A stretch of DNA of 64,000 nt from Elusimicrobiota bacterium. GTDB lineage: Bacteria > Elusimicrobiota > Elusimicrobia > Elusimicrobiales > UBA9959. This document shows, piece after piece, positions 17,165 through 24,079 of the stretch. Below the pieces are notes generated by a model that worked only from the letters and a program-made list of their open reading frames with translations, was not told the DNA's origin and searched no databases. The DNA lies in the NCBI GenBank assembly GCA_019135865.1, contig JAGVVD010000058.1, forward strand, positions 62,001 to 126,000. The letters run 5' to 3'. Position 1 is the stretch's first letter, and each line of letters opens with the position of its first letter. The position numbers and the translations under genes are program-made.

Positions 17165-18144
17165 AAGACCTCTTTGAGAGTCCCGAACCTGAAATTGTAA
17201 AGGAAGTTCAGTTCCAGCGAGCCGCAGAAGCCGCAACCCCCGCACTTCACCGGGGGGGCGGACTCCAGCGCGGCCCCGACGCCCGTCTCGAAACAGTTCG
17301 GCGGCTCCGTCGCGTAATCTATCCGGTCGCAGGGATAGAAGGTCCCGTCGGTGTCGATGACGCAGAACAGCCTGCCCGCGGAGCAGGGCAGCGCCGGATA
17401 ACCCGGCCAGTCCATTATATGCCGCAGCCCTATCAGCGAGTTGCGCATATATCCCGCCCAGCCGTCGGCCTTGAGCTCCGCCAGCCTGGCTATCTGCCGC
17501 CGGTATTCTTCTCGCGGCGGGTAGAGGTCCCGCATCTCTTCCGCGCCCACTCCGCGGTATAGCGGCTTGAGCGGCTGGAAGGCCGCCCTGATGCCGTACT
17601 TTTTGGCCAGCCCCAGTATGAAATCCAGGTGCCCGATATTATGCCTGGTTATCGTGGTAGCCAGGCTCACCCTTATCCCCGCGGCCTGCGCCGTTTCTAT
17701 GGCCTTTACACAGTCCCTGAAAGCGCCCTTGCGGGCGGACAGGGCGTCGTGAACCTCTTCGGGGCCGTCCACGCTTACTTTCAGCAGGTCGAGCCCCTTC
17801 AGGCCGGCTATGCGCCGCTCGATGAGAGTCCCGCGCGAATTCATCTCGGGAGAAATACCGAGCTCTTTACAGCGGCCTATTATCTCCCCTATATCGTCCC
17901 TCAGCAGCGGCTCGCCGCCGCTGAAGGATACCTTGCGGGTGCCCAGCTCCCCGAGCTGCTCCATGACGGAGAATATTTTCTCCCTGGAGGGGTCAGGGGC
18001 CTCGTCGCTCCAGACGCTGCAATAGGCGCAGCGGTTGGGACACCTGTTGGTTATCTGCATGCGCACCGCGACGGGGATGCGCCGGCCGAGGAACTTCACG
18101 GCGGCGAGGTCGCGCAGAGCGCCCAGCTTTGCCAGCGGCTTCAT
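17149..18144 (-). CDS. Radical SAM protein
   Basis: 331 residues. The radical SAM CxxxCxxC motif appears as NRCPNRCAYCSVW near residue 37, followed by FSGGEPLLRDD. A shortened Cys cluster near the C terminus (CGGCGFCGS), after CDRIDY, resembles the auxiliary cluster region of SPASM/Twitch enzymes. The substrate is not predictable. It overlaps the upstream gene by 4 bases (ATGA), which fits translational coupling. Its partners are two other radical SAM proteins fused to glycosyltransferases, so peptide or lipid-glycan modification is the likely setting. Confidence 0.85.
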   Translation of the reverse strand: MKPLAKLGALRDLAAVKFLGRRIPVAVRMQITNRCPNRCAYCSVWSDEAPDPSREKIFSVMEQLGELGTRKVSFSGGEPLLRDDIGEIIGRCKELGISPEMNSRGTLIERRIAGLKGLDLLKVSVDGPEEVHDALSARKGAFRDCVKAIETAQAAGIRVSLATTITRHNIGHLDFILGLAKKYGIRAAFQPLKPLYRGVGAEEMRDLYPPREEYRRQIARLAELKADGWAGYMRNSLIGLRHIMDWPGYPALPCSAGRLFCVIDTDGTFYPCDRIDYATEPPNCFETGVGAALESAPPVKCGGCGFCGSLELNFLYNFRFGTLKEVLWLLK

Positions 18145-20309
18145 ACGCCCCCCCAGCGCAGGACCCAGACGCGCCTGAGGCTCCTGGAGACGGTCGCGAA
18201 GCTGAACTTGGAGGCGCCGCGGCGCCTCTCCAGGTAGGTTATCGGAACTTCCTTTATCCTCAGCCCGCCTTTGAAGCCGCGGTAAAGCATCTCTATGAGC
18301 GCCTCGGTCCCCTCTATCGATCGCAGGTATTCAACGCCTATCTTCTCCAGCGCGTCACGCCTGAAACAGCGGTAGCCGGAGGTGCAGTCATGCACGGCCT
18401 TGAGGCCGAGGCTGTACCTGACATAAAGATTGGCCAGGTTGCCTATCAGGTTCCTGAAAAGGGAACGCCCGACCAAAGCCCCGGAGTTTATGTACCGGGA
18501 GCCTATCACAAGGTCGAATTCGTCCGAATTGCGTATGAGCTCGCCTATGGCGGCCGGATCGTGGGAAAGGTCGGCGTCCATCTCCACCACCACTTCCGCG
18601 CCGCGCTCCAGGGCCAGCCGGAATCCCTCTTTGACGGCGCTTCCGCGCTCATTGGCGGGACCGGTCTTGCCGATATAATGCGCCTCGACGTTGGGAAGTT
18701 CCCCCGCCAGGCGCGCCAGTTCCTCGCGAGTACCGTCCCGGGAGCTGTCCATCACCAGTATGTTCACGCCGGGATACATCCCCGATATCTCCCGCACCAG
18801 GCTTACAACGTTCTCTTTCTCATTGTAGGCCGGGATGATAACGCAGGCTTTCCTGACGCGGTCCGCGGGAGGCGGCGGGACCGCCGCTTCGGGCACGTCG
18901 GTATGGAGATAGTTGAAGAGCATCTTTATGGCCGTGGCGGCGTAGCGGCCGAGCTCTTCGAAAGACCTCGTCTTACGCAGCGTGCTCCAGATAAAACCGG
19001 GCCTGAAGTAAAAGTTGAGGTACGCTTTCTTCAGCAGTTTTTCCACCTTCTCCTGCGGCATGTCCGTCCAGGAGACGGGTATGCGCTCCTCTCCCTTCTT
19101 CAACGCGACGAATTCGCTCCAGTAGTCCCGGCCGGTCTTCGCCGCCACGTCGCGGTGGAATTCGGTGCCGGGCTTGGGTATCGCGCGGCAGATCTGCACA
19201 TAGTCCAGGCCCAGCGTCTTGGCGAAATCGACGGTGGCCTCTATCGACTCCTCCGTGTCCCCCGGATTACCGACCATCAGAAAACCGAGGTTCCTTATGC
19301 CGCGGCCTCTGGCCATCTCTATGGCCCGGGACACCTGCGCCGGGGTGATATCCTTGTTGACCTCGTCCAGCACGTTCTGCGAGGAAGACTCTATACCCCA
19401 GAAGATCATCCTGCAGCCGGCTTTCGCGGCCGCCGCGAGCACCTCCCCGTCGGCGAGGTCCACGCGCGAGCGCGCGGTCCAGACAAGGTCCAGGCCCAGC
19501 CGGGCGAGCCCGGAGCAGAACTCCAGCGACCATTTTTTATCCACGAAGAAGGTCGCGTCGAAGAAATCTATCTCCCTCACGCCGTGCTCGTGGTAACAGC
19601 GTTCTATCTCGGCTATGACGCCGGCCGCGCCGCGCTGGCGCCAGTGTTTGAGACCGGCGATGGCGCAGAAACGACAGCGGTAGGGGCAGCCGGTGGAGGT
19701 CAGCATGACGGTGAAGTTCCTGCGCTGGGAGACGAAGGAATGATAGACGCCGTTTGGCAGCAGGTGCCGCGCGGGCTCCGGGTAATCGTCGAAAGGCACG
19801 AGCCTTTCCGGGGGCGGGTTGCGGCGCAGTTCGCCGTCTTCGCGCCAGAGCAGGCCGGGCACTTCGCGGTAGCGCTCCGGCCGGCCGAAGCGCTCCAGGA
19901 ACATGGGCAGCGTCTCCACGGCCTCGCCTTCCAGGGCGAAATCGATGGCGGCGTGCGACATGGTCTCGCCTGGATAAAGCGAAAGGTTGATGCCGCCGGC
20001 CAGCACCGGCAGCCCGGTGGCCGCCTTCAGGCTCTTTATCCATCCCAGCGTTTCCTGGAAGCCGTAGGTGTCCAGGCGGAAACCCAGCAGGTCCGGGGCG
20101 AAAGAGCGTACCCGATCCAGCGTCGCCTCCTTGGACAGGCGCAGGGCGTGGGCGTCCACCAAAATAACGCGGTGGCCCGCCCTCTCCATGATGGCGGCGA
20201 CATAGGCCAGTACGATAGGCGGGGCCAGCGTGAATTCCTCGTCCACCACCTTGAGGTTCTCGGAGAACTTCCGGTGATGGAAAGGGGCGTGTATCAGGGC
20301 GATCTTCAT
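18141..20309 (-). CDS. B12-binding-type radical SAM protein fused to a DPM1-like family 2 glycosyltransferase
   Basis: 722 residues from the ATG at 20309, which overlaps the previous stop (ATGA). Longer frames reaching 20432 lie inside the upstream gene and are discarded. Residues 1-140 look like a cobalamin-binding Rossmann domain with the usual D-x-H-x-x-G not intact. Residues 200-450 are the radical SAM core with GCPYRCRFC (Cys 208, 212, 215) and FWGIESSS. Residues about 488-722 are a GT2 domain of the dolichol-phosphate-mannose-synthase type with IIPAYNEKEN and MDADLSHDP. The fusion joins radical chemistry to polyprenyl-phosphate glycosylation in one chain. Substrates are unknown. Confidence 0.85.
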   Translation of the reverse strand: MKIALIHAPFHHRKFSENLKVVDEEFTLAPPIVLAYVAAIMERAGHRVILVDAHALRLSKEATLDRVRSFAPDLLGFRLDTYGFQETLGWIKSLKAATGLPVLAGGINLSLYPGETMSHAAIDFALEGEAVETLPMFLERFGRPERYREVPGLLWREDGELRRNPPPERLVPFDDYPEPARHLLPNGVYHSFVSQRRNFTVMLTSTGCPYRCRFCAIAGLKHWRQRGAAGVIAEIERCYHEHGVREIDFFDATFFVDKKWSLEFCSGLARLGLDLVWTARSRVDLADGEVLAAAAKAGCRMIFWGIESSSQNVLDEVNKDITPAQVSRAIEMARGRGIRNLGFLMVGNPGDTEESIEATVDFAKTLGLDYVQICRAIPKPGTEFHRDVAAKTGRDYWSEFVALKKGEERIPVSWTDMPQEKVEKLLKKAYLNFYFRPGFIWSTLRKTRSFEELGRYAATAIKMLFNYLHTDVPEAAVPPPPADRVRKACVIIPAYNEKENVVSLVREISGMYPGVNILVMDSSRDGTREELARLAGELPNVEAHYIGKTGPANERGSAVKEGFRLALERGAEVVVEMDADLSHDPAAIGELIRNSDEFDLVIGSRYINSGALVGRSLFRNLIGNLANLYVRYSLGLKAVHDCTSGYRCFRRDALEKIGVEYLRSIEGTEALIEMLYRGFKGGLRIKEVPITYLERRRGASKFSFATVSRSLRRVWVLRWGGV

Positions 20310-22453
20310 GCCGCCCCCCCGGCTTCGGCCGCCGAGGCTTCCCGGCGCGGGAAGCGAGCGGCGCCGCAGGCTTCGAGCAGCAGCCCCGCCGCCCGGAGAG
20401 GGTCGAAAAAAGAGTTCATCTGCAGATTGCACTCGTGCGTGCAGGAACAGCCGCGGGCGATATTTTCCCTTACGGCCGCGGCCCGGGGAGAGGACCAGAG
20501 GCGGCCGAAATCCAGGCCCGTACCGCGCAGGTTCCCCATGCTTTCGCCGTAGAGCTCGCAGGGATATACGTCCAGAGAACTGTCCACCACCGCGGTCAGT
20601 TCCCCGGCGCGGCAGACCAACGGGTAAGGCCCGCCGCCGGCTATCCCGCTTATCATCGAAGCGATGTTCCTCTTATAGGCCCGGTAAAAAGCCTTGTGGA
20701 AGGCGCCCCCGCGGCCGCCGCGTCCCTCCAGCCAGGCCAGTATGCCGGAGTAGACCCCGCGATAGACACGGACATCGGCGCGGGCGGCGGCCGGGTCCCT
20801 GGTTTCGCCCCTGGCGAAATTCAACCCTATCATGTCGGGTTCCAGTTCCTTCATCACATAGGCGGCGGTTCCGCCCAGAGAATCCCCGTTAAGCCCGGAG
20901 GCGGTCAGCAGTACGCCGGCTTTCAGCCCTTTCCGCGAGCGGGACAGCCCCTTGAGCAGGCGGAAAGTCCGGACCGCCCTGTCGAAACTGCCGCTCACGC
21001 CCCTTATCGCGTCATGCCCGGCGCCGACGCCGTCCAGCGAGACCTTGACCAGCAGGGAGGCGCGGCCGCGGCAGGCGTCCAGGATGGCGGCCGCCAGCTC
21101 CGCCGTCCTCTCCGGGAAAAAACCGCTGGTGGGGACGGAAATGCGGGTCACGCCGTTGAGCTCCGTGAGAAGCCGCGCGATCTCCGGCAGGTCGTCCCGC
21201 AGGAAGGGTTCTCCGCCGGTAAGACTGGCGAAGCTGAACCTGCCCATGGTCGGCAGGACCTTCTCAAGTTCGGCGAGGGTGAAATCGCTGCGGCCGGCGT
21301 CCGCGTTCTTCCAGTTAAAGCAATGGGAGCACTTCAGCGGACATCGGGCGGTGACGAAGAAAGTCGTCTGCTCGGGCATGCCGGGAACGCCGCGGAAGAA
21401 CATCTTGCGCAGCCAGCGCGCTTTTTCCGCGGCCGAGGCCGCGAACCGCGCACCTTTGCGCGCCGCCCGGAGAACCGGCCCGCAGACAGCCCCGGCCAGC
21501 GCGGCGGCCATCTCGCAGAAGTAAACGCCGAGGCAGGCCGCGGCTGTCAGGGCGCCGGCCCGCCTTTCCATGAAGCGGTAAAAGCGGGAATTGACCAGGC
21601 ACATCGCCGCCAGGGCGGCGGGCGTCAGCCAGGCGAAAGCGGGCGTGCCGGCGAGGACGGCGGCGGCCGGCGCGGCGAGGACCAGTCCTGCGAGGGGCAG
21701 GGTGAGAATTTCCGCTTTCATCGCCCCGGGGCCGTTGAGGGAGAAGGTCATGCCTGGCGCGCCGCGGCGGCCTTCGAGCATAAGGCCCGCCTTGGCCAGC
21801 ACTTTGAGAAAGTCGCATTTCAGCAGCCCGGCGAAAGTATAACGCTTGAGGTGGACGACGCGGACGCTTTTGTTGAGCCTTATCGTACGGCCGGCTGCGC
21901 GGAGGCGGCGCCCGAGGTCGACGTCCTCCGCCCGCTCGGCCGAAGGATCGAAACCGCCGACCGAGGCGAACGCCTCTTTCCTCACGGCGAAACAGAAACC
22001 GTTGACGCCCGAGATGAGGGCGCCGTCGGCGAGCTTGGAGGCGTTATAGCACTTGTAGAAGTTCCTCGCCAGGGAGGGGACGTCCGCGGACGGGCAGTTC
22101 TCCGAATACACGCCCTGCACGGCGTCCGTACCGGGGAAACGGCGGAACGGGTCCAGCAGTCCCGCGAGCCAGCCCTCCTCCGGCAGCACGTCCGCGTCGA
22201 GGAAAACCAGTATGTCCCCGGCGGCGGCCCGGGCTCCGTGGTTCCTGGCGGCGGCGGCGCCGGACCGGCGGGACAGACGGACGGTCCGCACCCCCCTCGC
22301 CTCCGCTTCGGCCGCCGTAGCGTCCAAGGACATGTCGTCCACGACCACGATATCCGCGGCCGCGGCTCCCGCGGCAAGGCAGGCGTCGAGGCACTTCCCT
22401 ATATCGCGGCCGGAATTATACGCCGGTATTATGACGCTGACGGTTTCTTTCAT
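20306..22453 (-). CDS. Family 2 glycosyltransferase - membrane segment - radical SAM fusion protein
   Basis: 715 residues from the ATG at 22453. Residues 1-220 are a GT2 domain (SVIIPAYNSG, DxD at 86-88 in VFLDADVLP, and an AEDVDLGRR motif). Residues about 245-330 hold hydrophobic helices. Residues 360-715 are a radical SAM core with RCPLKCSHC (Cys 371, 375, 378), LTGGEPFLRDD and a C-terminal Cys-rich CSCTHEC stretch. The frame stays open up to 22654, but that extension starts in the leader just after a terminator and is composed unlike the protein, so I reject it. As first gene of the operon it sits directly behind the riboswitch leader. Confidence 0.85.
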   Translation of the reverse strand: MKETVSVIIPAYNSGRDIGKCLDACLAAGAAAADIVVVDDMSLDATAAEAEARGVRTVRLSRRSGAAAARNHGARAAAGDILVFLDADVLPEEGWLAGLLDPFRRFPGTDAVQGVYSENCPSADVPSLARNFYKCYNASKLADGALISGVNGFCFAVRKEAFASVGGFDPSAERAEDVDLGRRLRAAGRTIRLNKSVRVVHLKRYTFAGLLKCDFLKVLAKAGLMLEGRRGAPGMTFSLNGPGAMKAEILTLPLAGLVLAAPAAAVLAGTPAFAWLTPAALAAMCLVNSRFYRFMERRAGALTAAACLGVYFCEMAAALAGAVCGPVLRAARKGARFAASAAEKARWLRKMFFRGVPGMPEQTTFFVTARCPLKCSHCFNWKNADAGRSDFTLAELEKVLPTMGRFSFASLTGGEPFLRDDLPEIARLLTELNGVTRISVPTSGFFPERTAELAAAILDACRGRASLLVKVSLDGVGAGHDAIRGVSGSFDRAVRTFRLLKGLSRSRKGLKAGVLLTASGLNGDSLGGTAAYVMKELEPDMIGLNFARGETRDPAAARADVRVYRGVYSGILAWLEGRGGRGGAFHKAFYRAYKRNIASMISGIAGGGPYPLVCRAGELTAVVDSSLDVYPCELYGESMGNLRGTGLDFGRLWSSPRAAAVRENIARGCSCTHECNLQMNSFFDPLRAAGLLLEACGAARFPRREASAAEAGGAA

Positions 22454-22493
22454 CGGTCCCGCCGCGACGGGGCATGAAGCCGCGCGCGGACAA

Positions 22494-22541
22494 AAAGCAT
22501 CCCCTCCCTGCCGTATGGCCGGTATGGCACGGCAAGGGGGC
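22494..22541 (-). terminator. Second leader hairpin with T-tract (candidate terminator)
   Basis: The minus strand folds into a long imperfect hairpin: a CCCC/GGGG base with a bulge, then GCCGT/ACGGC, then GCC/GGC around a 5-base loop. ATGCTTTTTG follows. It lies between the main terminator and the start codon and downstream of a TATAAT, so it could stop read-through or transcripts from an internal promoter. Support is only by eye. Confidence 0.4.
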
Positions 22542-22669
22542 TTACTAATGATAGTATTATAATATTTCGCAATTGTTTCAACACGCCGCGCGGGCGTTTT
22601 CCCCGTGCCCGCGCGCGCGAGGATATCGTTTCTTTTGAATCCGTCCGTTTTCATAAGTCACCGGCCAAT

Positions 22670-22714
22670 AAAAAAACCGTCCGACTGTCATGGGACCCGG
22701 AGACAGACGAACGG
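22670..22714 (-). terminator. Intrinsic terminator acting as riboswitch expression platform
   Basis: On the minus strand a 13-base stem (22702-22714 with 22677-22689, one T-T mismatch and one G-T pair) encloses a 12-base loop. It is followed directly by seven Ts (22670-22676). It lies about 50 bases after the aptamer and over 200 bases before the start codon, the arrangement of a transcription-attenuating riboswitch. Whether ligand turns the operon on or off cannot be decided from the sequence. Confidence 0.8.
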
Positions 22715-22760
22715 CCTCTAGAATCACGCCAGAAAGCGGCATAGCCGCCCTCGCGCTGTT

Positions 22761-22846
22761 CTGTCTTCGGCAGCCAGGCAGTCCGCTGTCGGACCCTCGG
22801 CTTTGCGCCCCCGCCTTAAGGCGGGTTTGCTATTATCGCGACACCG
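22761..22846 (-). promoter_or_regulatory. GEMM-I-like cyclic dinucleotide riboswitch aptamer (A20 variant)
   Basis: The minus strand contains the two near-invariant GEMM-I blocks, AGCAAACC and GCGCAAAGCC, flanking a perfect short stem (CCGCC/GGCGG, UUAA loop). A second stem (GUCCG/CGGAC) and the closing segment GGCUGCCGAA follow. A short TGTC/GACA pairing closes the element. Aligned by eye to the Vc2 c-di-GMP aptamer, the base equivalent to G20 is A, the change known to shift this class toward 3',3'-cGAMP. The UUAA loop departs from the usual GNRA. Class recognition is firm; ligand identity is inferred. Confidence 0.8.
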
Positions 22847-22880
22847 CAAAAAACGTGGCCCCCTGGGGACCAAGCATTAT

Positions 22881-22908
22881 ATTATACAGGATTTTTCGCT
22901 TTTGTCAA
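22881..22908 (-). promoter_or_regulatory. Sigma70-type promoter of the riboswitch-controlled operon
   Basis: The minus strand reads TTGACA (22903-22908), a 16-base spacer, then TATAAT (22881-22886). Both hexamers match the consensus exactly. Transcription should start near 22874, giving a leader of about 420 bases before the first start codon. Confidence 0.85.
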
Positions 22909-22949
22909 GAGCGGCGGGCCTTGACAGGTCAACCGGCTGGAAACCGCGG

Positions 22950-24062
22950 TCAGCGTTTCACGGCGGCAAGCCAGGCCGCGTCGCGGTAGAGCAGGGTCTC
23001 CGCCGGCCTGAGCCAGTCCCCGTGGAAATCCGGGCCGGCCGGCGGGACGGCGATATCCGGCTCCAGCCCGGCGCCCTCCAGCGCGGCCCCGGAAGGCGCC
23101 AGGAACCGGGCCACGGCCAGCCGCAGGCCGCCGCGGCCGTCCAGCCTGAAAGTCTTGACCACGGTGGCCGAACCCTTGGTCTTCGCGCCGTAAAGCCGCG
23201 CGCCCGCCCCTTCCCGAAGGGCCGCGGCCAGCGCCTCGGCGGCCATGGCCGTCTCGCCGTTGACGAGCACCGCCAGCGGGACGCCGGCGTAGGGACCGCC
23301 CCTGCCGGGCGGGAAATCCATGTTATAACCTTCGTGCCGGGACTTTATCGAGAAACAGGGGCGCCCGCGGGAGGCGAACAGGGCGAAAACGGCGGCGGCT
23401 TCCCGCGGCAGGCCGCCGCGGTTATAGCGCAGGTCGAGGACGATCTTCCTGAGGCCGTACGCTTTCATCGAGGCCAGCCCGCTCTCGACCAGACCGGCCG
23501 CGCCGGTCGGGAAGGAGGGCAGGCGGATATAGGCGGCCGAGGCCGAAGGGGCGTAAAGGCCGAAGATGGCCGGCGGCCTGAACCCGGCGGGCTTCAGTGT
23601 GAACGAAAGCTCTCCCGGCCGGCGCATACGCTCGGCTTTGACGACCAGTTCGCGGGGCTCCCGCGCGAAAACCGGGAGTATGGCGTCCGGGGAGGGCCCG
23701 GCGCCGTCCGCCGCGAGGAGGCGGTCGAAATCCTTCATCCCGGCCTTGTCGGCCGGAGAACCGCGCAGCACCCGCAGCGCGCACACCCTGGTCCCGCAGG
23801 GGCCCAGGATAAGACCGGTCGAAGGGGAGGGGCTCAGCGCGGCGGCGGCCGCGACGCGCGGCCTGGCGCCGACCAGCGCCGCGTAAGGGTCGAAAAGTTT
23901 GAGGCCGGCCGGGCCGCGGGCGGCGAGTTCCGCGCGCAGCCGGGCCTCGTCGTGCGCCTCCAGGGAATGTCTCTGGAACACCTCGACTATCTTCCCGTCC
24001 CTCTTGCCGTCGGAGCAGGCGCAGGCGAGGGCGGCCAGCGCGCAAAGAAGCGTCTTTCTCAT
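22950..24062 (-). CDS. S41-family (C-terminal processing protease-like) lipoprotein, probable pseudoprotease
   Basis: 370 residues. The N terminus has a short hydrophobic signal with Cys 14 and 16 as possible lipid-attachment sites. A PDZ-like segment (GLILGPCG, GSPADKAGMKDFDRLL) precedes an S41 fold (KIVLDLRYNRGG, PLAVLVNGE). Aligned with the active-type CTP at 57110-58396, the Ser-rich nucleophile motif YSASASE reads ETAMAAE, and the base-lysine position in TFGKAS reads TKGSAT. Both catalytic residues therefore seem lost. A non-catalytic peptide-binding role in the envelope is inferred. SD AAGGA precedes the ATG. It follows the Cys-tailed membrane protein gene by 17 bases. Confidence 0.75.
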   Translation of the reverse strand: MRKTLLCALAALACACSDGKRDGKIVEVFQRHSLEAHDEARLRAELAARGPAGLKLFDPYAALVGARPRVAAAAALSPSPSTGLILGPCGTRVCALRVLRGSPADKAGMKDFDRLLAADGAGPSPDAILPVFAREPRELVVKAERMRRPGELSFTLKPAGFRPPAIFGLYAPSASAAYIRLPSFPTGAAGLVESGLASMKAYGLRKIVLDLRYNRGGLPREAAAVFALFASRGRPCFSIKSRHEGYNMDFPPGRGGPYAGVPLAVLVNGETAMAAEALAAALREGAGARLYGAKTKGSATVVKTFRLDGRGGLRLAVARFLAPSGAALEGAGLEPDIAVPPAGPDFHGDWLRPAETLLYRDAAWLAAVKR

Positions 24063-24079
24063 TCCCGGTCCTTATTTCC

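Larger units (their letters stand above)
22454..22949 (-). other. Regulatory leader region of the giant-protein operon
   Basis: This 496-base stretch has no supported gene. On the minus strand it holds, in order, a promoter (22881-22908), a GEMM-type aptamer (about 22761-22846), a terminator (22670-22714), an AT-rich block with a perfect TATAAT at 22554-22559, and a second long hairpin (about 22494-22541) followed by T5. The interrupted palindrome at 22921-22932 just upstream of the -35 box may be an operator. Confidence 0.75.

Noticed and set aside
22454-22654. 67-residue N-terminal extension of the first operon gene
   Set aside because: It starts right after the leader terminator, spans the TATAAT block and second hairpin, and precedes a complete GT2 domain start.
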